64,000 nt of DNA, from positions 1 through 64,000 of the forward strand of contig JAUZRR010000009.1 of NCBI GenBank assembly GCA_030950285.1. Direction: 5' to 3'. A model generated the notes under the pieces. That model did no database searches, had not been told where the DNA came from, and saw only the letters and a list, made by a program, of their open reading frames with translations. This document shows, piece after piece, positions 16,655-25,809 of the stretch. The stretch comes from Planctomycetota bacterium. GTDB taxonomy: Bacteria; Planctomycetota; Phycisphaerae; Phycisphaerales; UBA1924. Every line of letters begins with the position of its first letter. Within the stretch, counting starts at the first letter, position 1. The position numbers were made by a program, and so were the translations under genes.

Positions 16655-16680
16655 AACACGGTTCGGAGAACCGTGCCACC
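16655..16680. repeat. Family C palindrome upstream of carB
   Basis: ACGGTTCGGAGAACCGT is an imperfect palindrome ending ten bases before the carB start codon. The same sequence recurs inside rimO (20635-20666). Its position next to the start means it could fold over the ribosome binding site. Confidence 0.7.
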
Positions 16681-16689
16681 GGAGCCCTT

Positions 16690-19600
16690 ATGCCCAAGCG
16701 AACCGACATCCGGACCATCCTCCTCATCGGGTCCGGGCCCATCGTCATCGGGCAAGGCTGCGAGTTTGATTACTCGGGCACGCAGGCGTGCAAGACGCTG
16801 CGGGCCGAGGGGTACCGCATCGTCCTGATCAACTCCAACCCCGCGACGATCATGACCGACCCGGCGTTCGCCGACCGGACCTACGTCGAGCCGATCACGC
16901 CCGAGACTGTCCGCAAAATCATCCTCAAGGAACGCGAGCTGGGCACCCCGATTGATGCGCTGTTGCCGACGATCGGCGGGCAGACCGCGCTCAACTGCGC
17001 CTGCGAGCTGGTCGACGACGGCACGCTCGCCGAGTTCGGGATCGAGATGATCGGCGCCGATCGACAAGCCATCCACAGAGCCGAGGACCGCGAAGCATTC
17101 CAGCAGGTCTGCGACGACGCGGGGCTCAAGACGCCCCCCGCCCGCCGGGCCCACACCATGGAAGAGGCCGAGGCCGCGCTCGAAGAGTTCGGCCTGCCCT
17201 CGATCATCCGCCCGGCCTTCACCCTCGGCGGCTGGGGCGGCGGGATCGCCTACAACCGCGAAGAGTTCGCCGAGCTGGTCCGCCGGGGGCTCAGCGCCTC
17301 GATGATCGACCAGGTGCAGATCGACAAGTCCCTCATCGGCTGGAAGGAATACGAGCTCGAAGTCGTCCGCGACAAGAAGGACAACTGCGTCGTCGTCTGC
17401 TCGATCGAAAATATCGACGCGATGGGGGTCCACACCGGAGACTCCATCACCGTCGCTCCCGCGCTCACCCTCACCGACAAGGAGTATCAGGCGCTGCGCG
17501 ACGCTGCCCTTGCGATCATGCGCGGCGTCGGGGTCGAGACCGGAGGCTCGAACGTCCAGTTCGCCGTCAACCCCAACCCCGAGCCGGACCCCGACAGCAG
17601 CGAGCCCCCGTTCGAGTTTGTCGTCATCGAGATGAACCCCCGCGTCAGCCGAAGCTCGGCGCTGGCGAGCAAGGCAACCGGGTTCCCCATCGCCAAGATC
17701 GCGGCCAAACTCGCGGTCGGGTACACCCTCGACGAGCTGCGCAACGACATCACCGGCACCACCAGCGCCTGCTTTGAACCCGCGATTGATTATGTCGTGA
17801 CCAAAATCCCCCGCTGGACTTTCGAGAAGTTCCCCGAAGCCGACGAAACACTGACGACACAGATGAAATCCGTCGGCGAGGTCATGGCGATCGGCCGCAC
17901 GTTCAAGGAGAGCTTCCAGAAAGCGATCCGCTCACTCGACGTCAAACGCTTCGGATTCGGGCTCGACCGCAACGACAAGTGGCTGACCGCGATGCGGGCG
18001 GTCGAAGAGCAGCAGCTCGTGCTCGATTTCTCCCCCGGCGCCAAGCCCGGCACCGGGTCGGCCAGCGACACCGGGCTGCGCACCGCCGACGGGCAGCCGA
18101 TCGAGTGGCCGATCCCCATCGACACCCTCACCCGCAAGCTCACTGTCCCGAGTCAGGGCCGCATCTACTTCATCCGGTATGCCTTCAAGATGGGCTGGAG
18201 TGTCGAACGGGTGGCCGAGCTGACCCGCATCGACCCCTTCTTTCTCGACCAGATGGCCCAGCTCGTCGAGTTCGAGGACACGCTCTGCGCATACAGCTCG
18301 CTCGAAGAACTGCCCCGCGACGTACTTTTCTGCGCCAAGCAACTCGGCTATTCCGATGCGCAACTCGCCAACCTCTACCTCCGGCAGATCAAATCTGAAA
18401 CTATCCTCGCGGTCCGCGCCCACCGCAAATCGCTTGGCATCGAGCCGGTCTTCAAGCTCGTCGATACCTGTGCGGCCGAGTTCGAGGCCATCACGCCTTA
18501 CTACTACTCGACCTACGAAACTCCCGTTGACTATGTCGAAGAAAGGCACCAAGGCACCGAGGCATCAAGGCATCAAGCGGGGACAGCTGCCGAGCCCTCG
18601 ATGCCCGGGTGCCTCGGCGCTCCGATGCCTTCTTCTGATGATGAAATCAAACTCACCAACACGCAAAAAGTCATCATCCTCGGCGGCGGCCCCAACCGTA
18701 TCGGCCAGGGGATCGAGTTCGACTACTGCTGCGTTCATGCCGCGTTCGCGGCCAAAGAGCTCGGCTACGAAAGCGTGATGATCAACAACAACCCCGAAAC
18801 CGTCTCGACCGACTACGACACCAGCGACCTGCTCTTCTTTGAACCACTCACGCTCGAAGATGTCCTCAATGTTGTCGAACGGTTGCACGAAACTCCTGCC
18901 AAGTCGCTCGTCAAAGGGCTCATCATCCAGTTCGGCGGCCAGACCCCGCTCAACCTCGCCGACGGCCTCGTGCTCGCGGGCGCTCCAATCCTCGGCACCA
19001 CCGTTGATTCGATCGACCTGGCTGAAGACCGCGACCGCTTCGACCACCTGCTCGACGAGCTCGAACTCAAACGCCCGGCCTCGGGTATCGCCCGCTCACT
19101 CGAAAGCGCCATCGAGATCGCCGGCGAGATCGGCTACCCCGTGCTCGTCCGCCCCAGCTACGTCCTCGGCGGCCGGGGGATGGAAATCTGCGCAGACGAA
19201 GCCGCCCTGCTCCACTACGCCAACACCGCCCTCGACCTCTCCGGGCTCGACGACGCCCCGCTGCTGGTCGACAAGTTTCTCGACGGCGCGATCGAGATGG
19301 ACGTCGATGTTGTGGGTGACTTTGATGGTGGCGCCAATGGACAAGCCGTCATCGCGGGTGTCATGGAACACATCGAACACGCCGGTGTCCACTCGGGCGA
19401 TTCGTCCTGTTCGGTCCCGCCGTGGTCGCTTCCCAACCGGCTCGTCAACCGCGTCAAGGACACCGCACGCCGGCTCGCCCGGTCGCTCCACGTCTGCGGC
19501 CTCATGAACGTCCAGATGGCGATCAAAGACGACGACATCTACATCATCGAGGTCAACCCCCGCGCCAGCCGCACCGTGCCTTACGTCGGCAAAGCCAAGC

Positions 19601-20304
19601 ACGTGCCGTGGGCGAACGTCGCAGCCAAAGCGATGATGGGCAAAAGCCTCACCGACCAGAACATCCGCGAGATGCCCGACACCGGCACGTTCGCCGTCAA
19701 GGCGCCCGTCTTCCCCTTCATGAAGTTCCCCGGCGTCGACTTCGTCCTCGGCCCCGAGATGCGCTCGACCGGCGAGGTCATGGGCATGGACCTCTCCATG
19801 CCGCTGGCGTATCTCAAAGCGATGCTCGCCGCCGGCGTCAAACCCCCGCGCGAAGGCGGCGTCTTCATCTCCGTCCGTAGCAACGACCGCCCGGACATCA
19901 TCGACATCACCCGCTCACTCCTGGCGATGGGCTACAAAGTCTTCGCGACCGAAGGCACCGGCGCAGAGCTCCGCCGCCACGGCATGAAGCCGACGGTGCT
20001 CCAAAAAATCGCGGTCGGCGCCCGCCCCAACGTCCTCGACCTGATGGCAGACAACCAGATCGCGATGGTCATCAACACCCCCACCCGCACCGGCTGGCAG
20101 ACCGACGAGGGCAAGATCCGCGCCAACGCGGTAAGGCTCAGCATCCCCATGGTCACGACCATCACCGCCGCCCGCGCCATGCTCCGCGCCATCGAAGCGA
20201 TGCGGGCCGGCGAGTGGGACGTCGCAGCCTTGCAGGACTACGCCCGGATGGCCGCCGAGCGAGCACCCCAAGTCACCACAACCGGCAACCGCGTCAAGGT
20301 ATAG
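16690..20304 (+). CDS. carB: Carbamoyl-phosphate synthase large subunit
   Basis: A 1204-residue enzyme (usual about 1070) making carbamoyl phosphate for pyrimidines and arginine. Two homologous ATP-grasp halves are present: [19 protein letters not shown] and [16 protein letters not shown] starts, [40 protein letters not shown]-like ends and the C-terminal MGS domain ([19 protein letters not shown]). ATG 16690 begins the conserved N-terminus. Extra length comes from several loops, the clearest at 18538-18660 between the halves, encoded by a G-family repeat ([14 protein letters not shown]). Catalytic blocks are complete. carA is not in the window. Confidence 0.96.
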   Translation: MPKRTDIRTILLIGSGPIVIGQGCEFDYSGTQACKTLRAEGYRIVLINSNPATIMTDPAFADRTYVEPITPETVRKIILKERELGTPIDALLPTIGGQTALNCACELVDDGTLAEFGIEMIGADRQAIHRAEDREAFQQVCDDAGLKTPPARRAHTMEEAEAALEEFGLPSIIRPAFTLGGWGGGIAYNREEFAELVRRGLSASMIDQVQIDKSLIGWKEYELEVVRDKKDNCVVVCSIENIDAMGVHTGDSITVAPALTLTDKEYQALRDAALAIMRGVGVETGGSNVQFAVNPNPEPDPDSSEPPFEFVVIEMNPRVSRSSALASKATGFPIAKIAAKLAVGYTLDELRNDITGTTSACFEPAIDYVVTKIPRWTFEKFPEADETLTTQMKSVGEVMAIGRTFKESFQKAIRSLDVKRFGFGLDRNDKWLTAMRAVEEQQLVLDFSPGAKPGTGSASDTGLRTADGQPIEWPIPIDTLTRKLTVPSQGRIYFIRYAFKMGWSVERVAELTRIDPFFLDQMAQLVEFEDTLCAYSSLEELPRDVLFCAKQLGYSDAQLANLYLRQIKSETILAVRAHRKSLGIEPVFKLVDTCAAEFEAITPYYYSTYETPVDYVEERHQGTEASRHQAGTAAEPSMPGCLGAPMPSSDDEIKLTNTQKVIILGGGPNRIGQGIEFDYCCVHAAFAAKELGYESVMINNNPETVSTDYDTSDLLFFEPLTLEDVLNVVERLHETPAKSLVKGLIIQFGGQTPLNLADGLVLAGAPILGTTVDSIDLAEDRDRFDHLLDELELKRPASGIARSLESAIEIAGEIGYPVLVRPSYVLGGRGMEICADEAALLHYANTALDLSGLDDAPLLVDKFLDGAIEMDVDVVGDFDGGANGQAVIAGVMEHIEHAGVHSGDSSCSVPPWSLPNRLVNRVKDTARRLARSLHVCGLMNVQMAIKDDDIYIIEVNPRASRTVPYVGKAKHVPWANVAAKAMMGKSLTDQNIREMPDTGTFAVKAPVFPFMKFPGVDFVLGPEMRSTGEVMGMDLSMPLAYLKAMLAAGVKPPREGGVFISVRSNDRPDIIDITRSLLAMGYKVFATEGTGAELRRHGMKPTVLQKIAVGARPNVLDLMADNQIAMVINTPTRTGWQTDEGKIRANAVRLSIPMVTTITAARAMLRAIEAMRAGEWDVAALQDYARMAAERAPQVTTTGNRVKV
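18541..18580. repeat. Family G direct repeat inside carB
   Basis: Short direct units AAGGCACC, AAGGCACCGAGGCATC and AAGGCATCAAG, of the GGCACCAAGGCACCGAGG type, lie in the linker between the two CarB halves and stay in frame. A related GGTGCCTCGGCGCTCCGATGC follows near 18610. Confidence 0.6.
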
Positions 20305-20394
20305 CGTGGCACCGGCTTCCAGCCGGTGTGCGTGTTGTTGATGCAGCAAGTAACAACAGCAGCTTTTGCCAACACCGGCTGGAAGCCGGTGCCG
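20305..20394. repeat. Family D inverted repeat pair at the carB/rimO convergence
   Basis: GTGGCACCGGCTTCCAGCCGG at 20306 and its inverse GGCTGGAAGCCGGTGCC at 20376 enclose about 42 bp. Each arm is itself a small palindrome. It starts right after the carB stop. It may serve as a two-way transcription barrier. Two direct copies of the same element are embedded in purH. Confidence 0.85.
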
Positions 20395-20449
20395 ATTACC
20401 CGATTACACGCGCAAAGCCCAACGCCCGCCTCGATTCCTCAAACACAAC

Positions 20450-22306
20450 TCAGCGCAGCACGCTCAAACTCACCCGCTTCTCGATCTCGTCGACGGGCCG
20501 CGCGATCAGGTCGTAGCCGTCGCTGCCGACAACCACGCACCGCACAAGTTCGCCCGGGCTCAGCCGCCCCCGGCTCTGCACAAACGTCACCGCGTCGATC
20601 GACGGCGCCTGAAAGTACGTCCGCCCCTGATACACGGTGGAACGGTTCTCCGAACCGTGTTGCGCGTTCTCTGAACCGCGCTCCGCATGCTCCGAGCCCC
20701 CGACTTCAGTCGGGGGTTGGTCCGCGTCGCGTCCGGACTGAAGTCCGGGGCTCTGGGTCTGGGACGAATCACCGGAGATCTGGGTTTGCAACCCCGTATC
20801 GCGGTCGATAAGCACATCGAACCTTTGCCCCGTGTTCATCGGGTCGCGCTCGTCAAACTGCTCAGCAACAAACGCCGCCTGCTCGAACGCGATCCCCTGC
20901 TGCAACGCAAGAATCTCCCCCTTGCGCCGGCTCTTGACCTCCGCAGGCACCGCCAGCCCGGGGTCGAGTTCCATCGTCCCCGCGGGCGTCCCCGGCTCCT
21001 GCGAATACTCGAACACACCCACCGCATCAAACCCGACCTCCTCGACAAACCCGAGCAGCTGCTCGTGGTCGGCCTCGGTTTCGCCCGGAAATCCCGAGAT
21101 AAACGTCGTGCGGATCGCCATGCCCGGCACCCGCTCACGCAGCTTGTGCATCAGCTCGCGCTGCTGGTCGGCGCTCACGTGCCGACGCATGAGTTCGAGC
21201 ACCCGGTCCGAGGCGTGCTGCAACGGGATGTCGATATAAGGCAACAGCCGACCGCGCGAGACGATCTCTGCGATCGCGTCGATAAACTCATCACGAAAGT
21301 TGCTCGGGTAGGCATACATAAGCCGCAACCACACCGGCGCACCGGTCGACTCGGCCGCGCGGTCGATCGCGTCGAGCATCATCGGCAGCCCGCCTGCCTT
21401 CCCCCCTCTTCCTTTGGGAGAGGGCCGGGGTGAGCGTGCATCTCCCCACCCCACCCCGATATCATCCCCATAACTCGTCGTGTCCTGCCCGATCAGGTTC
21501 AACTCGAACGCCCCGTCGGCGATCAGCTCGCGAGCCTCTGCCACGATCCGCTCGATCGGCTTGCTCCGCATCTTGCCGCGGATGCTCGGGATCGTGCAGA
21601 ACGCGCACTTCTGGTTGCACCCCTCGCTGATCCGCAGGTACGCATAGTGCCGGGGTGTGAGTCGAAGCCGCGCCGAGTCGTCCTCGAAGTACCCGACCCC
21701 CTTGCCGTCCTTGCCTTGCACCGTCAGCCCGACGGTCTCCATCCCGCGGTCCTGCGCCGCCTTGAGCGCGTTGCCCGCGATCCAGTACTTCGGCTGCGCT
21801 TCTGCGCCCAGAGCTTCCTGCCGCGCAGCGGGCACACCCCGCACCGCCTCGACGATCTTGTCCCGGTCAAAGACGCCGACCATCGCGTCGATGCCCGGCT
21901 CCCACTCGAGCATCTTCGCCCGGTGCCGCTGCACCAGACACCCCGCCACCACCACCCGCTTGACCAGCCCGGCCGCCTTGGCGCGCACCGCGTCCTTGAT
22001 GACCGCGAGCGATTCGTCCTTGCTCGCTTCGAGAAAGCCGCAGGTGTTGATGACCACCACGTCGGCCGGCTCGATGTGCCCGTGGTCCGACGCTGTCGCG
22101 CCGCGCTCCGCGCTCGATTTGCCCTCGACACCGAACGCGTCGTCGTGCTCCCAGTCGTGGTCGCTGGGGTCGTAGCTGACCGGGATCAGCCCGTCCTGGG
22201 CGAGCGTGCCGAGCATCTTCTCAGAATCGACAAGGTTCTTCGGACAGCCCAAGCTCACAAAGGAGACCGTGCGCAGCTCGGCCGGGATGGATCGCTCCTG
22301 TTTCAT
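20450..22306 (-). CDS. rimO: Ribosomal protein S12 methylthiotransferase RimO, with in-frame repeat insertions
   Basis: A radical SAM enzyme adding a methylthio group to an aspartate of ribosomal protein S12. The signature SLGCPKNLVDSEKMLG, INTCGFLEASKDES, the cluster motif CNQKCAFC with IPSIRGKMRS, and GFPGETEADHEQLL are clear, with a C-terminal TRAM domain. At 618 residues it is about 150 longer than usual. Three repeat-derived loops explain much of it: SPRPSPKGRGG (DNA 21398-21435), and in the TRAM domain QSPGLQSG to PPTEVGGSEH and ERGSENAQHGSENRST (20635-20756). All catalytic cysteines are present. A further insert (DHDWEHDDAFGVEGKSSAER) sits in the N-terminal domain. Confidence 0.93.
   Translation of the reverse strand: MKQERSIPAELRTVSFVSLGCPKNLVDSEKMLGTLAQDGLIPVSYDPSDHDWEHDDAFGVEGKSSAERGATASDHGHIEPADVVVINTCGFLEASKDESLAVIKDAVRAKAAGLVKRVVVAGCLVQRHRAKMLEWEPGIDAMVGVFDRDKIVEAVRGVPAARQEALGAEAQPKYWIAGNALKAAQDRGMETVGLTVQGKDGKGVGYFEDDSARLRLTPRHYAYLRISEGCNQKCAFCTIPSIRGKMRSKPIERIVAEARELIADGAFELNLIGQDTTSYGDDIGVGWGDARSPRPSPKGRGGKAGGLPMMLDAIDRAAESTGAPVWLRLMYAYPSNFRDEFIDAIAEIVSRGRLLPYIDIPLQHASDRVLELMRRHVSADQQRELMHKLRERVPGMAIRTTFISGFPGETEADHEQLLGFVEEVGFDAVGVFEYSQEPGTPAGTMELDPGLAVPAEVKSRRKGEILALQQGIAFEQAAFVAEQFDERDPMNTGQRFDVLIDRDTGLQTQISGDSSQTQSPGLQSGRDADQPPTEVGGSEHAERGSENAQHGSENRSTVYQGRTYFQAPSIDAVTFVQSRGRLSPGELVRCVVVGSDGYDLIARPVDEIEKRVSLSVLR
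20635..20756. repeat. Families C and B stacked inside rimO
   Basis: Plus-strand order: ACGGTTCTCCGAACCGTG (C), a degenerate C copy, then CCCCCGACTTCAGTCGGGGG and CGGACTGAAGTCCGGGG (B pair). All are read through on the minus strand without a frameshift. The B pair matches the one in uvrA closely. Confidence 0.85.
21398..21435. repeat. Family F palindrome inside rimO
   Basis: CCCCTCTTCCTTTGGGAGAGG followed by GCCGGGGTGAG is the CTCTCCC/GGGAGAGG palindrome frequent between genes in many bacterial genomes. Here it encodes SPRPSPKGRGG in the RimO radical SAM domain. Confidence 0.7.
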
Positions 22307-22444
22307 CGCGGCAGATGGTAGGAGCGGTTTGCCGGATCAGTGGCGTGGGTATCCCACCCGCGCAGCGAAACCACCGCGCAGCCTCCATGTGCGGCGTCCG
22401 ACGCTCGGAGAGCTTCGTTTGCGAATGACGAGAATATCTCGTGC

Positions 22445-22537
22445 GTTTCTACGAGCCCCGAGCGCAAGCTCAGGACCACAAATGGTCATTTTCACAAAGA
22501 AACCAAATCCCGTGCTCGCGCCCAGGGCTCGTAAAGA
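22445..22537. repeat. Family E inverted repeat pair (degenerate)
   Basis: ACGAGCCCCGAGCGCAAGCTC at 22448 and a worn inverse GCTCGCGCCCAGGGCTCGT near 22513. The 257 bp between the rimO start and the next gene hold this pair and otherwise nothing I can name. A better-kept trio lies at 42949-43072. Confidence 0.7.
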
Positions 22538-22563
22538 CGCAAATAACTCTCTCGTGATCCGTA

Positions 22564-23037
22564 CTACGCCGAGAGCCTTGCCCCTCGCAGCGCGGTCTGC
22601 CCGCCGGGCATCGGGTACGCCTCATTGAGCCCCTCGAGCAGGTCCTGCTCCTCAGCGATCACAAACGACGCCGGCACCCCCACCGCCCACGCGACAAACC
22701 GCATCGCCCGAGGCAATCCCGATTCGGTCGTCGCCATCACCAGGTCGCCCCCCTCAAACCGCAGCGGCAACAGCTGAAACTGCCACGCCTGCCGCCGCTC
22801 GAGCAGATCGCGAACCGCCGCGTCGGCCCGCTCGCTCGCCAGGTTCACCTTCCCCACCATCCCCGCGTACTGCGCCGCCCAGGCCCGCTCGATCGCTTTG
22901 GAAGAGACGCCGAACAACTCCTCAGCCAACACCCCAAACGGCCTCCCGCTCGTGGCCTGCAGCGAGAGCACCTCGTCCCGCTGCTCCTCACTCAGGATCC
23001 CCATCCGAACCAGTACGTCGCCCAGCCGTGCGTGCAT
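22564..23037 (-). CDS. MshEN-domain (type II secretion/pilus ATPase N-terminal-like) protein
   Basis: A 157-residue protein. LGDVLVRMGILSEEQRDEVL followed by LQATSGRPFGVLAEELFGVS is the N-terminal repeat of GspE/PilB-type ATPases (MshEN fold), which binds cyclic di-GMP in MshE. No ATPase domain follows. The C-terminal half (FQLLPLRFEGGDLVMATTES) resembles the second, catalytic-like lobe. The start is supported by GGGAGGGAG just upstream. Stand-alone MshEN proteins are common in planctomycetes and may act as c-di-GMP sensors; whether this one binds the nucleotide is inference. Confidence 0.7.
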   Translation of the reverse strand: MHARLGDVLVRMGILSEEQRDEVLSLQATSGRPFGVLAEELFGVSSKAIERAWAAQYAGMVGKVNLASERADAAVRDLLERRQAWQFQLLPLRFEGGDLVMATTESGLPRAMRFVAWAVGVPASFVIAEEQDLLEGLNEAYPMPGGQTALRGARLSA

Positions 23038-23667
23038 CGTTCACTCCCTCCCCAATCGGTCGCGGCCCCACCCGCTTGCCGGAGAACAGATCGGCTCGGC
23101 CCGTGCGACCTTCCAGCCTCGAGCTGTGGAAATGGAGTCGGGAGGCCCCCCCGCAACGGACGCACCGGTTCGCCCGGTGCTGCCGGGTGTCGCCGATGGG
23201 GGGCTCGTGGCGACCCGGGCAGCAAAACATGCCCGAGTGACGTTGACATCTGCAAAACATTTTCCTGAGGCCGGATCACCGCCCTCCCACAGACCTGAAG
23301 GCCAGTTCCGATCGAAAATGTTCTCCAGTTTACCACCCCTCTTATTGAAAAAACCCCCTATCATATTCCTAAGTATTATGCATAAACACCTGTTCAAGCG
23401 GCATTTACAACGATAAATCGCTCGCCGAACCACGCTTCCCCCAGAGTCCGAAAACCACGCAACCGCTCCGAGTCGCTCTCCGTATACACACTCAGCAGCG
23501 CGGGCTCCCCCATCCGGGGCGTGCAGCCCCCGGCCGATTCAGCTTCTCCTCCAGCGATCCGGCGGCCTTCGGGCCGCTTGGGTCGCATAACACCAACTGC
23601 CACCCCCCCACGCTTTCCACTGCACGCCTTCGCCGCGTTCCTCCCCGCCCCGGCGTACATTGGCCCG
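23038..23667. other. 630-bp intergenic region with an AT-rich island
   Basis: No convincing gene was found between the divergent MshEN gene (-) and the 145-residue gene (+). Frames on both strands are low-quality translations of GC-rich DNA. The core at about 23325-23415 is markedly AT-rich, with a perfect 10-bp palindrome TTATGCATAA (23376-23385), and probably holds promoters. I could not align a good -35/-10 pair with normal spacing. Confidence 0.5.
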
Positions 23668-24105
23668 ATGCCGAGCCACCGCCCTGATCCGACCAACCCG
23701 CCCGAAGCCCTCCCGATCGTGGTCGGTGCGCATGTTTGTGCCGAGGTCGAGGACCGCCCGATCGCCGTCGCGCTCCGCGACGCCCTCGCCGATCGGGCAC
23801 CGGCCGGCTTTCCGTTTGCACCGATCGTGCTGACCGACGTGTGGTATCTGAACACCGACGCGCTGCGCGCCCAGCCGACGATCTCGATCGGCCGCCCCGA
23901 GGTCAACGCTCTCTCGGCCTACCTCGCCGACAAGCTGCCCAGCGTCCTCGCGGCCGACGACCGCTTTGTGGTGCTGCTCGACCCCGAGCTGGCCGACCCT
24001 GCCGCGTGCTGCTGGGGCGTGGACGCCGGCGCAACCGCCGAGGCGGTCCGTGCTTTCGCCGAGCGCTGGGCCGAGGTGTTTCTCACCGCCGCAACCCGAA
24101 CCTAG
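23668..24105 (+). CDS. Conserved-looking hypothetical protein
   Basis: A 145-residue soluble protein starting at ATG 23668 (MPSHRPDP). Its pattern is regular alpha/beta: PIVVGAHVCAEVEDRPIAVA, FAPIVLTDVWYLNTDALRAQ, PTISIGRPEVNALSAYLADK and FVVLLDPELADPAACCWGVD. The gene has the codon bias of its neighbours, so I take it as real. No signal peptide and no known motif. A Rossmann-like or periplasmic-binding-like small domain is possible. It converges on mnmE across the repeat array at 24149. Confidence 0.6.
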   Translation: MPSHRPDPTNPPEALPIVVGAHVCAEVEDRPIAVALRDALADRAPAGFPFAPIVLTDVWYLNTDALRAQPTISIGRPEVNALSAYLADKLPSVLAADDRFVVLLDPELADPAACCWGVDAGATAEAVRAFAERWAEVFLTAATRT

Positions 24106-24148
24106 CGCCTATTCACTGCAATCCGTTCCGGTATGCGCGTGTGCCCTT

Positions 24149-24328
24149 GTCCCCTCGCTTGCGCGAGGGGCTCTATCGCAATGTGGTCACTCAATACAGA
24201 GCCCCTCGCGCAAGCAAGGGGACAACACGGTAGAGCCCCTCGCGCAAGCAAGGGGACAACACGGTAGAGCCCCTCGCGCGAGCGAGGGGACAACACGGTA
24301 GAGCCCCTCGCGCGAGCGAGGGGACAAC
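24149..24328. repeat. Family A array: one sense copy plus four 34-bp tandem inverted copies
   Basis: A sense element at 24149-24174 faces four head-to-tail inverted elements from 24198 to 24328, repeating every 34 bp (unit CCCCTCGCGCAAGCAAGGGG plus ACAACACGGTAGAG). Copies 1-2 share the CAAGCAAG version and copies 3-4 share CGAGCGAG, so the array probably grew in two steps. There are no unique spacers, so it is not CRISPR. It lies between two convergent genes. Confidence 0.92.
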
Positions 24329-24355
24329 GCCCGGCAACCCGCCCCCGCCGCCCGG

Positions 24356-25771
24356 CTACTTGCCCACACAAAACGTCGCGAACACCCTGCCGATCACGTC
24401 GTCCGGCGTGATCCTGCCGAGGATCTGTCCGAGCGAATCAACCGCGCTGCGCAGCCCGTCGGCAACAAGCTCGGGGGCATCGAGTGCGCGGGCTGTCGGA
24501 TCAATCTCGGCTTCGACCGCTTCGAGCGCGCAGGCCGCGCGGCCGATCTCGCGGGCGTGCCGCGCCAGCGCTACCGCGCACGACCCGCCGGGCGCGCGCA
24601 ACGCGATATCCGCGATGCCCCGGCGCACCACGTCCAGCCGCCACCCGTCGAGCGCGCAGACCGCGACATCGCTGCTGCCACCTGCGGTTCCCGGTGCGTG
24701 CCCGGTGCCCTCGAGCAGCGCCGCGCTGGGGAGGTCGGCCTTGGTCTGCACCCGCAGCATCGGCACGCGGCTGGAGATGCCCGTTTCCAATCCCACGAAT
24801 CGCCCTTGCGGGTCGCAATAGACCACCGCGTCGGCCCGGTCGAGCGTCTCGATCGCCGCTTCCTGCGCTGCCTGCGCCGCTCCACCCGTCGCGTCCGCGT
24901 CGAGCCCGGGCAGGTCGGCGAGGCGCACCGCCAGCCCCGGGCCGGCTGCCTCTTCCAGCGCGAGCGTCTCGATCAGCACGTCGCGGGTTGTGCCCGACTC
25001 GGCTGCCACCACGCTGCGCGCGCGCCCGAGCAGCGCGTTGAACAGCGTGCTCTTGCCCGCATTCGGCGCACCGGCCAGCACCACCAGCGGCGGCAACCCC
25101 TCGGCGCTCTCGGCGATCCCGCCCTTCGATCGTTCGGCCATCTCCCGGCGGACCCGTCCGAGCCGTTGCTGCAAGTCGCGCGGCAAGATCGGCACGACGT
25201 CCTCCTGGTCGACAAAGTCGATCCCCGCCTCGATCAGCGCCAGCAGCGTGGTCAACTCGTCGGCCCAGTCGCGGTAGACGCGGCCCAGCTCTCCCGACGC
25301 GAGCTGTTGCGCCGCCGCAAGGTCGTCACTCGTGCGCGCCGCGATGACCGCCGCTACCCCTTCGGCTTCGTCCAGCGCCAGGCGGCCGTTGAGATACGCC
25401 CGGGCGCTGAACTCGCCCGGCCCGGCCCGCCGCACGCCAGCGACGGCGCAGCACGCCTCGACAAACCGCTCGACGAGATCGGGGTTGCCCGGCAAGACCA
25501 CCTCGAGTGTATCTTCGCCGGTATAGCTTGCGGGCCCAACGCCCCGCAGCACGATCGCCGGGCACGGTCGCCCGCCGATGAGCACGTCGCCCCGGCACAC
25601 ACCCCGGCGGTTGGTCGCGGGTTGGAACAAGCTCGAACAGGCCGTCTCGACCGCCGGCCCGCTCAGCCTCACGATCGTGCGGCCGCTGCGTCCCGGCGCG
25701 GTCGCGCAGGCGACGATCGTCTCAGCGATCGTTGCGCCGGGGGGTCGCGGTTGCGGGCCGGGCGTGTGCAT
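24356..25771 (-). CDS. mnmE: tRNA modification GTPase MnmE
   Basis: A 471-residue GTPase that, with MnmG, adds the carboxymethylaminomethyl group to U34 of tRNAs. The N-terminal folate domain has RAGPGEFSARAYLNGRLAL (residues 114-132). The G domain has LAGAPNAGKSTLFNALLG (G1), SGTTRD (G2), LADLPGLD (G3; usual DTAG) and QTKADLP (G4). The C-terminus ends FCVGK with the catalytic Cys. It follows yidC at 38 bp in the usual yidC-mnmE order, hence probably one operon. Confidence 0.95.
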   Translation of the reverse strand: MHTPGPQPRPPGATIAETIVACATAPGRSGRTIVRLSGPAVETACSSLFQPATNRRGVCRGDVLIGGRPCPAIVLRGVGPASYTGEDTLEVVLPGNPDLVERFVEACCAVAGVRRAGPGEFSARAYLNGRLALDEAEGVAAVIAARTSDDLAAAQQLASGELGRVYRDWADELTTLLALIEAGIDFVDQEDVVPILPRDLQQRLGRVRREMAERSKGGIAESAEGLPPLVVLAGAPNAGKSTLFNALLGRARSVVAAESGTTRDVLIETLALEEAAGPGLAVRLADLPGLDADATGGAAQAAQEAAIETLDRADAVVYCDPQGRFVGLETGISSRVPMLRVQTKADLPSAALLEGTGHAPGTAGGSSDVAVCALDGWRLDVVRRGIADIALRAPGGSCAVALARHAREIGRAACALEAVEAEIDPTARALDAPELVADGLRSAVDSLGQILGRITPDDVIGRVFATFCVGK

Positions 25772-25809
25772 CGTGGCGCGTCCTCAGCCGGGTTCCCCGC
25801 CGAGCGGGC

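Noticed and set aside
23041-23433. 130-codon minus-strand frame upstream of the MshEN gene
   Set aside because: Cys/Arg-rich composition, no ribosome site and no domain; it spans the AT-rich non-coding island.
24198-24328. Possible CRISPR array
   Set aside because: Units are contiguous 34-bp direct repeats with the same linker each time and no unique spacers, and no cas genes are near. It is a tandem array of the family A palindrome.
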